This document shows positions 33,112-42,248 of a DNA stretch of 64,000 nucleotides, piece after piece (positions within the stretch are counted from its first letter, which is position 1; every line of letters starts with the position of its first letter). The notes beneath the pieces were generated by a model, which was not told the DNA's origin, did no database searches, and saw nothing but the letters and a program-made list of their open reading frames with translations. This stretch comes from Pilimelia columellifera. GTDB lineage: Bacteria; Actinomycetota; Actinomycetes; Mycobacteriales; Micromonosporaceae. The stretch is from positions 1 to 64,000 of the forward strand of contig NZ_BAAARY010000005.1 in NCBI RefSeq assembly GCF_039532605.1, in the 5' to 3' direction. The translations under genes and the position numbers were made by a program.

Positions 33112-34194
33112 CTGTTCCGGCGTCATCTCCAATGCCACCCCGTGGGAGCCGACGATGCCTTCGAAGAAGGTTCGGTGCAGCACGAACGGGTTGCCAGAGA
33201 CGTGCTGGAGGCTCAGCGACAGGCGCACCCCGGCGCAGCCGGCGAGCTTCGACTCGGCGAACCGGATCAGACTGGTGCTGTGCGCATGATGTTTGGCGCT
33301 GCTGAACGTCTGTTGGCGTTGCTCCCCCCGCCACGACCTGCCGCAGTCGGAGCCGTCGGCGTGTTTGGGCTGGGCCTCGATCCAGCTGCGGACCGTGGTT
33401 CCCGGGTTACGGGAGACGCCGCCGGCGCACCCCTTGATCGACGAGTTGGCTTTGCAGGTGGTCAGCGCCGCGTCCTGGACGACGACGATCTGGTCGGCAG
33501 CCGCCACGGTCGGCAGGAAGGTGGATCTCAACGTCACCTTCGTCTGCCCTGCCTTGACCAGCTCATTGGCGCCGCCATAGAGGCCCCAGCGTGCGGCGTT
33601 GGCGTAGACCGCCCGCGTCAGCCGCGCCCCCGCGGCCAACCTCATCGATACCTCACGGCCGTCCTTGATGATGGTCGAGTAGCTGGCCATCGAGATGCGG
33701 CACGTGTAGTCGCCGTCCTGGGGGGCGATGAACAGCCACCGCAGGACGGGCGTCAGCGCGGTCTCCGTCGGCGGCACCATGTTCGTTGCCCAGTACGAGC
33801 CCCGCACCCCGGTGTCGATCAGGCCAGGGCCGTCGCAGCGGATCCGGGCCGTGTTGCCGATGTTGTCGCCGAGACCGAGTTGGTCGACCGCGGAGATCTC
33901 CAGGCCCTCGGTCCACAGATACGATGCCGCGTCCTCGGCAGCCGTGAAGGTGATCTCGCTGCCCGGCACGTCGTGGGCCATCGCGGTGGGCCTGACGGCG
34001 TAGAGATAGTCGGGCGCGCCGCTGCTGCGTTGCGGCGTTCTGGCCGCCCGGTCCGACAGGTCGCCGAGAGCGGTGCGGGTGGTTTCGTCGCCCGGCGCGG
34101 CACCGGCCGAGGGGACCCTTGTCAGGTTGACCGTCCCGGCTACGGTCAGGAGCGCCACAGTCGCCGAAACCCACCGTGGGAAGATGCGCGTCAC
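33010..34194 (-). CDS. Secreted protein of unknown function
   Basis: GTG at 34194 gives 394 residues and a good signal peptide (TRIFPRWVSATVALLTVAGT, cleavage near 33). An earlier TTG is less likely. The mature part is beta-rich, with LRWLFIAPQDGDYTCRISM, ASYSTIIKDGR and several Cys. The last 34 codons lie antisense to cysN, and their sequence (GGDGAIAGLIDENESTG) may be an extension after loss of an earlier stop. No catalytic motif seen. Confidence 0.6.
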   Translation of the reverse strand: MTRIFPRWVSATVALLTVAGTVNLTRVPSAGAAPGDETTRTALGDLSDRAARTPQRSSGAPDYLYAVRPTAMAHDVPGSEITFTAAEDAASYLWTEGLEISAVDQLGLGDNIGNTARIRCDGPGLIDTGVRGSYWATNMVPPTETALTPVLRWLFIAPQDGDYTCRISMASYSTIIKDGREVSMRLAAGARLTRAVYANAARWGLYGGANELVKAGQTKVTLRSTFLPTVAAADQIVVVQDAALTTCKANSSIKGCAGGVSRNPGTTVRSWIEAQPKHADGSDCGRSWRGEQRQQTFSSAKHHAHSTSLIRFAESKLAGCAGVRLSLSLQHVSGNPFVLHRTFFEGIVGSHGVALEMTPEQLRVHDHAGGDGAIAGLIDENESTGRAVAPVLVG

Positions 34195-34336
34195 AAGAAA
34201 CCCCGCCCGCAAATCGCCGAAAGCGTCGCAGGGCGGTCGCCCGGACGCGCGGGGACATTAACGACCCGTTCGCGCTCCGGGCAACGCAAAAGTCGGCTTT
34301 CCGACAGCCTCGGGAGGGATCTCCTGGTCGGCGTGG

Positions 34337-34726
34337 TTAGGCGGCGCCGACCTTCTTGGCCGTCCAGACCCGGAGAATGTCCCGGACCGAGATGACGCCG
34401 AGCACGTCGTCGTCCTGCATGACGACCAGGTGGCGGAACCCGCCCCGCACCATCGCCGCGGCCGCTTCGTGCAGGGTCCAGTCAGGGCCCGCGTAGACGA
34501 CCTCCCACGTCAGGTGGTCGCCGGTGCGTGCGGTGTCGGGGTCCAGGCCGTTGCCGATCGCCTTGAGGACGTCACGTTCGGTGATGATGCCGACGCCGGC
34601 GGAGTCCGGATCGACGACGATCGCCGAGCCGACCTTGCGGGCCGCCATGGCCTTGGCCGTCTGTCGGATCGTGTGCTCCGGTCCGACGACCAGCACCTGG
34701 GAATCCATTGCATCACGTACCTGCAT
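34337..34726 (-). CDS. CBS-domain pair protein
   Basis: The ATG at 34726 has GGAG eight bases upstream, giving 129 residues. Two CBS motifs occupy nearly the whole protein: AMAARKVGSAIVVD, GIITERDVLKAIG, then AAAAMVRGGFRHLVVMQ and GVISVRDILRVW. Such pairs bind AMP, ATP or other adenine ligands. It stands alone, with no catalytic domain, so it probably works by binding a partner. Many actinobacterial genomes hold several. Confidence 0.88.
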   Translation of the reverse strand: MQVRDAMDSQVLVVGPEHTIRQTAKAMAARKVGSAIVVDPDSAGVGIITERDVLKAIGNGLDPDTARTGDHLTWEVVYAGPDWTLHEAAAAMVRGGFRHLVVMQDDDVLGVISVRDILRVWTAKKVGAA

Positions 34727-34911
34727 CAGCACCACTCCTTGTCACGCACGGTACGGATATCGTGACTGAGAAGTGGGCAACTCTTCAAGACTTGCCAATT
34801 TCGGGCGAGCCTGAACGGGCGTTTCCTCCGCACCCCGACACAGGTCGTCACGGCTGGCGCCGCGGCCCCGCGTTACGATCGCCAGGCTCTGTCCCCCTCG
34901 GAAGGAAGCAC

Positions 34912-35643
34912 ATGATCGGGCTCGTGCTCGCCGCTGGCGCCGGACGCCGCCTGCGTCCGTACACCGACACTCTGCCGAAGGCGCTCGTCCCGGTCGACGG
35001 GGACACCACGATCCTCGACATCGCGCTGCGCAACCTGGCGGCTGTCGGCCTCACCGAGGTCGTCGTGGTGGTCGGCTACCGCGCCGACGCGGTCGCGTCG
35101 CGACTTGCCGAGCTTGAGTCCGCGTACGGCGTCACGCTCACGCTCGTGCACAACGACAAAGCCGAGGAGTGGAACAACGCCTACTCGCTCTGGCTCGCCC
35201 GCGAGCACTTCGCGCGTGGCGCCCTGCTGGTCAACGGGGACACCGTCCACCCGGTGAGCGTGGAACGCACCCTGCTCGACAACCGCGGTCCGGGCATTCT
35301 GCTCGCCGTGGACACGGTCAAGAAGCTGGCCGACGAGGAGATGAAGACGGTCTTCGACGACGACGGGCAGCTTACGCGGATCACCAAGCTGATGGACCCG
35401 GCCGACGCGTACGGCGAGTACATCGGCGCCACTCTCATCGAGCCGCGCGTCGCCGGGGAACTGGCCGACGCGCTGCGGTCCACCTGGGAGCGCGACCCGA
35501 ACCTGTACTATGAGGACGGCTACCAGGAGTTCGCCAACCGCGGCGGCGAGGTCCGCGCTGCGCCGATCGGCGACGTGAGCTGGGTCGAGGTCGACAACCA
35601 CGACGATCTCGCTCGCGCCCGGGAGATCGCGTGCCACTACTAG
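34912..35643 (+). CDS. NTP-transferase (sugar/polyol-phosphate cytidylyltransferase-like)
   Basis: ATG at 34912 with GGAAGG upstream gives 243 residues. It begins GLVLAAGAGRRLRPYTD with the PKALVPV motif, the GT-A nucleotidyltransferase signature, then VVVVGYRADAV and EEWNNAYSLWLARE. The last segment resembles choline-phosphate and inositol-1-phosphate cytidylyltransferases. The two following genes encode a glycerol-1-phosphate-dehydrogenase-like enzyme and a CDP-alcohol transferase, so it may make the CDP-alcohol used by the latter. Substrate unproven. Confidence 0.8.
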   Translation: MIGLVLAAGAGRRLRPYTDTLPKALVPVDGDTTILDIALRNLAAVGLTEVVVVVGYRADAVASRLAELESAYGVTLTLVHNDKAEEWNNAYSLWLAREHFARGALLVNGDTVHPVSVERTLLDNRGPGILLAVDTVKKLADEEMKTVFDDDGQLTRITKLMDPADAYGEYIGATLIEPRVAGELADALRSTWERDPNLYYEDGYQEFANRGGEVRAAPIGDVSWVEVDNHDDLARAREIACHY

Positions 35644-35689
35644 CCGCGCCACAGCCGGCCGTCGGCAGGCCAGGAGCCCTGGGAACGCC

Positions 35690-36751
35690 GTGCCTCTCCT
35701 AGCCCGCACCGTCAACACGCCGCTGGCGATCGAGGTGCGACGGGGCGCGATCGCCGAGCTGGGCGCGCTGCTGGCCGACCGCCGCATCTCCGCCGGCGGC
35801 GATGTCGCGATCGTCGTCGGACCTGGCCAGGGCGAGAAGATCGCCGAGCTGTGCCGTCCTGGCCTGGGCGCGGCCGACGTCTTCCACATCGCCGGCGGCA
35901 GCCTGGAGTCGGCAAACGAGTTGGGCGACCTGCTCCGCCAGCGCAACTACGACGCCGTCGTCGGCATCGGCGGCGGCCGGACCATCGACACCGCCAAGTA
36001 CGCCGCGGCCCGGTACGGCATCCCGATGGTCTCGGTGGCCACCAGCCTGGCCAATGACGGCATCGCCTCGCCGGTGGCGTCGTTGGAGCATCATGGGCGC
36101 AAGGGCTCCTACGGGGTGCACATCCCGATCGCCGTCGTGGTTGATCTCGACTTCGTCGAGGACGGGCCCGACCGGCAGACCCTGGCAGGCATCGGCGACG
36201 CGGTGAGCAACATCAACGCCGTCTCCGACTGGGAGCTGGCGCACCGGGTACGCGGCGAACCGATCGACGGCCTGGCGGTGACGCTGGCCCGCACCGGCGC
36301 CGAGGCGCTCATCAACCACCCGGGCACGATCAACGACGACGACTTCCTCACCACCCTCGCCGAAGCGTTGATCATGGGTGGGCTGTCGATGGCGGTCTGC
36401 GGGTCGTCCCGGCCGGCGTCCGGGGGGTGCCACGAGATCTCCCACGCCGTCGACGAGTTGTTCCCAGGCAGCGCCTCGCACGGAGCGCAGGTCGGGCTGG
36501 GGGCGCTGTTCTGCACGTTCCTACGCGAGGAGCACGGGCGCTTCGCCCAGCTCGCCGGCTGTCTGGAGCGGCACGGCCTGCCCCGGCTGCCCGCTGACAT
36601 CGGCCTGACCGGGGAACAGTTCCTGGACGTGCTGATGCTGGCCCCGAGCACCCGGCCGGACCGCTATACCATCCTCGAACACCTGGCGCTGGACCGCGAG
36701 CAGGCGCGCGAGCGCCTGGCAGACTACGTCGGTGCCCTCGCCAAGCTCTGA
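35690..36751 (+). CDS. Glycerol-1-phosphate dehydrogenase-like enzyme (AraM/EgsA family)
   Basis: GTG at 35690 with AGGAG upstream gives 353 residues. Family signatures are clear: VGIGGGRTIDTAKYAA (near 91-106), TSLANDGIASPVASL (near 116-130), and metal ligands in GIGDAVSNINAVSDW (near 164-178) and SGGCHEISHAVDELFPGSASHGAQVGLG (Asp, two His). These match sn-glycerol-1-phosphate dehydrogenases of archaea and Bacillus AraM more than ordinary iron alcohol dehydrogenases. It would supply G1P, the mirror form of the usual bacterial G3P. It overlaps the next gene by 20 bases. Confidence 0.8.
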   Translation: MPLLARTVNTPLAIEVRRGAIAELGALLADRRISAGGDVAIVVGPGQGEKIAELCRPGLGAADVFHIAGGSLESANELGDLLRQRNYDAVVGIGGGRTIDTAKYAAARYGIPMVSVATSLANDGIASPVASLEHHGRKGSYGVHIPIAVVVDLDFVEDGPDRQTLAGIGDAVSNINAVSDWELAHRVRGEPIDGLAVTLARTGAEALINHPGTINDDDFLTTLAEALIMGGLSMAVCGSSRPASGGCHEISHAVDELFPGSASHGAQVGLGALFCTFLREEHGRFAQLAGCLERHGLPRLPADIGLTGEQFLDVLMLAPSTRPDRYTILEHLALDREQARERLADYVGALAKL

Positions 36752-37448
36752 CCCCCGGTTCGCCGACTTCTACGCCGTCAACCGGGGCGGTGGTCTGTTC
36801 AGCGAGGCGCTCAGCCAACGGCTGGGCGCCGCCATCGCGCTGGTCGGCGCCCGGCTGAGGCTGACGCCACGAGCGTTGACGCTCCTCAACCTCGTCCTCG
36901 GGCTCGCGACGTCGGCCCTGGTCGTGACCAGCGCCGACGCGGTGGCCGACGGCTCCGCCGCCGCCTGGCCGGTGGGCCTGGCGGCGTTGACGGGTTGGCA
37001 GCTGGCGTACGCGTTCGACTGCGCCGACGGTCAGCTCGCCCGGGTAACTGGCAAGGCCAGCCCTGACGGCGCCCGGCTGGACATCCTCTGCGACGTCGCC
37101 GCCCAGATCGGTCTGGTCACCGCGCTGGCGGCGGTGGCGGCAGCCCATCGGCCGCAGACGCCGGCCTGGTTGGTGGCCGCGTTCGCCGGTTGCTGGATGG
37201 TCAACCTGGTCACCTCGGTGCTGGCATCCGGGCCGAACGCGGTCAGCATGCTCACCTCGGCGTCGCTGCCGGTGCGGGTCGTCAAGCTGGTTCGCGACTA
37301 CGGGGCGGTGATCTTCGTGGCCGGCCTGACGTTAGTGGTGGCGCCCGCGCTCACCGTCTGGCTCGTTGTCGCGTTCACCGCCGTGAATGGTGGCTTCCTC
37401 CTGGCGAGCATCGGCCACCTGGCCCGGCCCCGACCTGCGAAAAGTTGA
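36732..37448 (+). CDS. CDP-alcohol phosphatidyltransferase family membrane protein
   Basis: The GTG inside the end of the previous gene gives 238 residues. The CDP-alcohol transferase motif is complete: DCADGQLAR (near 97-105), then G and two spaced Asp (PDGARLDILCD). Five or six membrane helices surround it. It should join a CDP-activated alcohol with another alcohol at the membrane. Coupled to a cytidylyltransferase-like and a G1P-dehydrogenase-like gene, it suggests a glycerol- or polyol-phosphate headgroup. Product unknown. Confidence 0.85.
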   Translation: MPSPSSDPRFADFYAVNRGGGLFSEALSQRLGAAIALVGARLRLTPRALTLLNLVLGLATSALVVTSADAVADGSAAAWPVGLAALTGWQLAYAFDCADGQLARVTGKASPDGARLDILCDVAAQIGLVTALAAVAAAHRPQTPAWLVAAFAGCWMVNLVTSVLASGPNAVSMLTSASLPVRVVKLVRDYGAVIFVAGLTLVVAPALTVWLVVAFTAVNGGFLLASIGHLARPRPAKS

Positions 37449-37623
37449 CGTGACGAGGGTCACCCATTAGCTTCTGTCTATGCGTTTGGCGAGGGGGCCC
37501 AGTGTTGCCCCTCCCAGCGTCAGAGCCGGCGCCACCCCGCCATCCCCGGTTTATGCCGCTCCGGCTCCGCCCGCCAGGACCAGCGCCCCCACGCCCCGGC
37601 GGACGACTGGAAAGGAGACCCTC

Positions 37624-38925
37624 ATGCGTCACACGTTTCGCGCGATCGGACTTGTCGCCAGCGCGTTCGCCCTCGTCGCCCTCACCGGCCCGCCGGCGGT
37701 GGCACACGACCCCAACAGCCCCGAGGGCCAGGCCGAACAGGCCGAGCTCCTGCGCGAGTACATCCCCACCTGGAAGACCGGCGAGAGAATCAGCGGCCAG
37801 CCGAAGCAGTGCGTCAACGGCAAGGTGGACAAGTACCCCTGCCAGAACGTCGACCTGCTCAGCTTCCTGCCGCAGGCTGAGCTTGGCGGCGGCGGCTCCA
37901 GCAGCATGTGGTACTGGAACGACGCCGAGACGAACAACGAGTACATCCTGTACTGCCGCTCCAACGGCATGTCCTTCATCAACGTCACCGACCCGGTGAA
38001 CCCCAGGTACCTGGGCAACCTGCCCGCCGCCAACGGCACCAACGCCACCTGGTGTGACGTCCGGACGTACAAGAACTTCGCCTACATCGGCAAGGACGCG
38101 GTCAACCACGGCATCCAGGTCTTCGACCTGCACAAGCTCCGTGGACTCAGCGCCCCCCAGACCTTCACCGCCGACGCCCACTTCAGCGGGCTCACCAACA
38201 GCCACACGTTGTGGATCAACGAGAAGACCGGCTTCCTCTACGTCTCGGGCGCCAACACCTGCAAGAAGGGCTTGACGATCTACGACATCAAGTCCCCGTT
38301 GCAGCTCAAGCACGCCGCCTGCTACGACAAGGAGGTGTACTCGCACGAGGCCGTCGTCGTGAACTACGACGGCCCCGACACCCGCTTCACCGGTCGCGAG
38401 ATCGCCTTCAACTACACCGGTCAGGGCAAGAAGTTCCAGATCCTGGACGTCACCGACAAGGCCAACATCAAGGTGCTGTCGACCGCGACGTACAACGGCG
38501 CCAGTTACGTGCACCAGGGTTACCACACCAAGGACTTCAAGTATCTGATCCAGAACGACGAGACCATCCCGACGGCCGGTGGCAGCCCCAACTTCGTCTG
38601 GAACATCGAGAAGCTCGACAACGCCAAGCTGGTCGGCCGTGACAACGCCACCCGCGGCGAGTTCATCTCGCACAACGGCTACACCGTCGGCGACAAGCAC
38701 TACCAGGCGGCGTACAAGGGCGGGCTGCGGATCATCGACACCGCGAAGGTCGGCCAGGCCAAGCTCGACGAGGTCGGCTACTTCGACACCGATCCCGCCA
38801 GCAACGCGAGCGGCTTCAGCGCCACCTGGATGGCCATCCCCTATCTGAAGAACGGCGTGGTCGCGGTTCAGAGCATGGGCGTTGGCCTTTACCTGGTCAA
38901 GCCCACCGGCGCGGCCGCCCGGTGA
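37624..38925 (+). CDS. Secreted choice-of-anchor B family protein
   Basis: ATG at 37624 with AAGGAG upstream gives 433 residues. A signal peptide (FRAIGLVASAFALVALTG) ends near residue 27. The mature part repeats LVIVD-like beta-propeller blades (GMSFINVTDPVNPRYLGNL, GIQVFDLHKL, KFQILDVTDKANIKVLSTAT, GLRIIDTAKV). It contains paired Cys and no LPXTG. The fold is that of choice-of-anchor B surface proteins. The terminal hairpin at 38950-38979 ends the transcript. Confidence 0.8.
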   Translation: MRHTFRAIGLVASAFALVALTGPPAVAHDPNSPEGQAEQAELLREYIPTWKTGERISGQPKQCVNGKVDKYPCQNVDLLSFLPQAELGGGGSSSMWYWNDAETNNEYILYCRSNGMSFINVTDPVNPRYLGNLPAANGTNATWCDVRTYKNFAYIGKDAVNHGIQVFDLHKLRGLSAPQTFTADAHFSGLTNSHTLWINEKTGFLYVSGANTCKKGLTIYDIKSPLQLKHAACYDKEVYSHEAVVVNYDGPDTRFTGREIAFNYTGQGKKFQILDVTDKANIKVLSTATYNGASYVHQGYHTKDFKYLIQNDETIPTAGGSPNFVWNIEKLDNAKLVGRDNATRGEFISHNGYTVGDKHYQAAYKGGLRIIDTAKVGQAKLDEVGYFDTDPASNASGFSATWMAIPYLKNGVVAVQSMGVGLYLVKPTGAAAR

Positions 38926-38949
38926 GCTGATCTCGCCTCGACCCGATGC

Positions 38950-38979
38950 GCGGCCCGGTCCGGTTCGGATCCGGGCCGC
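38950..38979 (+). terminator. Hairpin after the beta-propeller gene
   Basis: GCGGCCCGG (38950-38958) pairs perfectly with CCGGGCCGC (38971-38979). It lies just after the stop at 38925 and before the next start, which argues that the following gene begins downstream of it. Confidence 0.6.
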
Positions 38980-39059
38980 TCGTCACTGAGGCGCCGCGGG
39001 TGAACCGTCACGTTGTCCCGTCCGTGGAGCGGGTGGCCGAGGAAGTTTGGGGTGCCGCT

Positions 39060-39938
39060 GTGTCGTCGTCGCCGGTGCGGATGATCTCGCGTAGCTCGCG
39101 CCTGGCCCGGATCGCGGTCGCCGTCACGATGGTCGCGGGCGCCGCCGGCGCCGTGTACCTGGTGGCTGACAGCCGTCCTTCCGTAGCGCCGGCCAGCCCG
39201 GCCCGCGTGTACAGCGACGGGCTCGCCGACTCGTACGACGGCTACACGCTCATCCCGATCACCCTGCCCAGCCGCCGCGGTGCGACGGTGTTGGAGTTCC
39301 GCATCGTCGGCACGGACGGCGCTGACAACGCCTACTTCCAGTGGGTGCACACCAAGCAGCTGCACCTCTACGTGCTCCGCGACGACATGTCCGGATACCA
39401 ACATCTACATCCCGACTACAGCGACGGCCGGTGGCGTGCGCCGATCGCCATCGGCGACGGTGGCGCCTATCGGATGTACACCGAGTTCACCCCGGTAGGG
39501 CGAGCCGCCACCGACGACCCCACGGTGCTGGGCGTGCCGTTCGTCGTGCCCGGCGACACCACCATGGTCCCGGTCCCTGCGCCGGTCGCGCAGGTGCGCA
39601 GCGGACCGTTCACGGTCACCCGGCTCGACGGCCCGGCGAACCTCGTCTCCGGCCAGCAGACCGTCCTCAGTTTTCGGATCACCAACGCCGACGGGACTCC
39701 CGCGCCGCTCGAGCCCTACCTGGGCGCCTTCGCCCACCTGTCCAACTTCGAGGTGCGTACCCAGAAGCTCATGCACCTGCACCCGTTGCCCACCAGTCTC
39801 AACGGCGACCTCCCGCCCGCCGACGGCGTGCTCCAGTTCCACGCGGTCTTCGCCGAGCGCGGCGACCAGCGGATGTTCCTCCAGTTCCAGGCCGCCGGCA
39901 AGGTCCACCAGGTCGCCTTCACCGTCTTCGCCACCTGA
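39060..39938 (+). CDS. Secreted protein with His-rich motifs
   Basis: GTG at 39060 gives 292 residues with a signal anchor at about 12-30 (RIAVAVTMVAGAAGAVYL). A GTG at 39000 is an alternative, while starts further upstream lie within the terminator hairpin. The mature part is beta-rich with HLYVLRDDMSGYQHLHPDY and LMHLHPLP, two HLHP-type sites that could bind metal, and two Ig-like halves. No enzyme motif. It may be a surface metal-binding or copper-related protein, which is speculative. Confidence 0.6.
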   Translation: MSSSPVRMISRSSRLARIAVAVTMVAGAAGAVYLVADSRPSVAPASPARVYSDGLADSYDGYTLIPITLPSRRGATVLEFRIVGTDGADNAYFQWVHTKQLHLYVLRDDMSGYQHLHPDYSDGRWRAPIAIGDGGAYRMYTEFTPVGRAATDDPTVLGVPFVVPGDTTMVPVPAPVAQVRSGPFTVTRLDGPANLVSGQQTVLSFRITNADGTPAPLEPYLGAFAHLSNFEVRTQKLMHLHPLPTSLNGDLPPADGVLQFHAVFAERGDQRMFLQFQAAGKVHQVAFTVFAT

Positions 39939-39946
39939 CCTCGCCG

Positions 39947-41149
39947 CTAGCTCGCGGCGGCGAGGTCGCGGTAGGTGGCCAGGAGCCGGGTGAGGACGAC
40001 GTCAGGGTGGAAGGTGTGGTCGTAGCGGGCGCGGGCGGCGGCAGCGAGGGCCGGCGCCTCCGCGCGGACGGTGGCCAGGGCGTCGGCGAGTGACTGCGGA
40101 TCGGGCGCCGTCACCCAGCCCGCTACACCGCGTCGGAGCCCGCTCGCTCTGCCGTCTGAAGCCTGGTCGGCGCCGACCAGGTACGGGACGCCGCCGAGGT
40201 CTGTGCCCAGCACCGGACGCCCGTAGGCGAGCGCCTCGATGACGACGGTCGGCAGCACGTCGTGCCAGGTCGGCACCGCGAGCACGACCGCCGACGCCGT
40301 CAGGGCGGCGCGGACGCCGTCGCGGTCCAGCGGCCCGAGGTAGGTGACGTCGTCCCGTTCGGCGGCGATCGCCTCGACCAGCGGTCGTTGTTCGCCGTCC
40401 CCGGCGATCCGCAGCGGCCCCAGCGCCCCGTCCGGGCGCCGCCGCCAGGCGTCGAGCAGCAGGCTGAGCCCTTTCTCCGGGGCGAACCGCCCGTAGAACA
40501 GGAAGCCGTCCCCGAGGGCGGGCGGCGGCCCTGGGTCAGGGATGCTGTTCGGCTTCACAACGATCCGGTCGGCGGGGATGCCGTATGAACGCAGGTGCTC
40601 GGCGATCGCGCTGGTCAGCGCGATGTACCGGTCGACCGAGCGCCAGGTCGGGCGGTGCGCCGCGAGCGCCGTCGCCATCACCGCGCTCTGTGCCCGCGAC
40701 CCCCGATAGCAGCCGTGGATGACGCCCGGCCAGCCGATGGTCCTGCCGCGACAGTCGACGCAGACGTGCCCGTCGCGGAAGTAGAGGCCGGGGCTGCACA
40801 CCTGGCGGTAGTTGTGGACGGTCTGAACCACCGGCACGCCGTGCGCGTGGGCGGTGCGCACCACCCAGGGCGAGAGCAGCGGGTACGGGTTGTGCAGGTG
40901 CAGCACGTCGGGGCGTTCGGCGCGCAGCAGCGCGGCCAGCTCGCGTTGGGCGGGGCCGTTGTAGATCGGCGACAGCGGCAGCAACGCCTTGGCGCCGGCG
41001 GACATGGTGGCGATGTTGTCGGAGTCGCGCAGGAACGGCAGGATGTTCACCCCGGCGGCCCGCAGCTGGGCGATGTCCAGGTCGACCATGACGTTCTCCC
41101 CGGACGGCAGTTCGCTGCGGTACCGGTTGTGCGCGATAACGATCTTCAT
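39947..41149 (-). CDS. Family 4 glycosyltransferase
   Basis: This 400-residue protein starts at an ATG. The N-domain has LRAERPDVLHLHNPYPLLSPWVV, and the C-domain has FYGRFAPEKGLSLLLDAW (near 222-239) and the late GT4 region VVIEALAYGRPVLGTDLGGVPYLV (near 304-327) with the expected Glu. A CVDC Cys pair appears near 130. It should add a sugar from a nucleotide donor to an envelope acceptor. The convergent secreted gene and divergent glycosylase gene are unrelated in strand. Confidence 0.88.
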   Translation of the reverse strand: MKIVIAHNRYRSELPSGENVMVDLDIAQLRAAGVNILPFLRDSDNIATMSAGAKALLPLSPIYNGPAQRELAALLRAERPDVLHLHNPYPLLSPWVVRTAHAHGVPVVQTVHNYRQVCSPGLYFRDGHVCVDCRGRTIGWPGVIHGCYRGSRAQSAVMATALAAHRPTWRSVDRYIALTSAIAEHLRSYGIPADRIVVKPNSIPDPGPPPALGDGFLFYGRFAPEKGLSLLLDAWRRRPDGALGPLRIAGDGEQRPLVEAIAAERDDVTYLGPLDRDGVRAALTASAVVLAVPTWHDVLPTVVIEALAYGRPVLGTDLGGVPYLVGADQASDGRASGLRRGVAGWVTAPDPQSLADALATVRAEAPALAAAARARYDHTFHPDVVLTRLLATYRDLAAAS

Positions 41150-41251
41150 GCCTGCATCGCCATGCCGGCAACGGTAGCGTCAACCCGGGGCCCGAGGGCG
41201 GCCGGCGTTGGCGCGAGGCGCGGGCGCCTGGCCGCGGGAACGGAGGGACGG

Positions 41252-42106
41252 GTGCCGGAGCTGCCGGAGGTGGAGGCGCTCGCCGCGTTCCTACGCGAGC
41301 GGGCGGTGGGTCGGGTGATCGGGCGGGTCGACGTGGCGGCGTTCAGCGTCCTGAAGACCGTGGAACCCGCGCCGTCTGATCTGGTCGGGGCCACGGTCGT
41401 GGCGGCCGCCAGGCACGGCAAGTTCCTCGACCTGAGCGTCGACACCGGCGCCCACCTCCTCACCCATCTGGCCCGGGCTGGTTGGCTGCGTTTCCGGGAC
41501 GCCGTCGGCCCGCCGCCGAAGCCGGGCAAGGGTCCGATCGCGTTGCGGGTGGCCCTCGACGACGGCGCCGGGTTCGATCTCACCGAGGCGGGGACGCAGA
41601 AGCGGCTCGCCGTCTACGTCGTGCGGGACCCGTCCGACGTACCGGGGGTGGCCGCGCTGGGGCCGGACGCGTTGGCTGTCGACCGGCAGCAGTTCGCGGG
41701 CCGGTTGCGGGCGCGGCGGGGGCAGGTCAAGGGCGCCCTGACTGACCAGACCGTCGTGGCGGGGATCGGCAACGCCTATTCGGACGAGATTCTGCACGTG
41801 GCGCGCCTGTCGCCGTTCGCGCTGACGGGTCGGATGAGCGAGGAGCAGCACGACCGGCTGTTCGGCGCGACGCAGCAGGTGCTGGCCGAGGCGGTGACCC
41901 GCCTGACCGGCCAGCGGGCGGCGACGTTGAAGGCCGAGAAGCGCTCGGGGCTGCGGGTGCACGCCCGCGCCGGCCTGCCCTGTCCGGTCTGCGGCGACCT
42001 CATCCGGGAGGTGTCGTTCGCCGACTCCAGCCTCCAGTACTGCCCGGGTTGCCAGACCGGCGGCAGGCCGTTGGCTGACCGGCGCCTGTCGAAGCTGGTG
42101 CGGTGA
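41252..42106 (+). CDS. Fpg/Nei-family DNA glycosylase
   Basis: GTG at 41252 gives 284 residues starting PELPEVE, with the catalytic Pro and Glu. A Lys in ARHGKFL (near 54-60) matches the base-flipping beta-loop Lys. The helix-two-turns-helix holds VVAGIGNAYSDEILH, and the C-terminal zinc finger is CPVC...CPGC (near 248-271). It removes oxidised bases and cuts the abasic site. Actinobacteria carry several paralogues, so Fpg versus Nei cannot be settled by eye. Confidence 0.88.
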   Translation: MPELPEVEALAAFLRERAVGRVIGRVDVAAFSVLKTVEPAPSDLVGATVVAAARHGKFLDLSVDTGAHLLTHLARAGWLRFRDAVGPPPKPGKGPIALRVALDDGAGFDLTEAGTQKRLAVYVVRDPSDVPGVAALGPDALAVDRQQFAGRLRARRGQVKGALTDQTVVAGIGNAYSDEILHVARLSPFALTGRMSEEQHDRLFGATQQVLAEAVTRLTGQRAATLKAEKRSGLRVHARAGLPCPVCGDLIREVSFADSSLQYCPGCQTGGRPLADRRLSKLVR

Positions 42107-42248
42107 CGTCGCCGGAGGGCGCATTCCGGCAACAAAGCGAAGCGGGAAGCGCTAGGTGATAAACCGGTCGTCGGTATAGTTGCTCCGGCTCCGACTGCGC
42201 GTCGGAGTTACCTACGCGAGGCTGGTCTCACGAGAGGACGCGGGTGAG

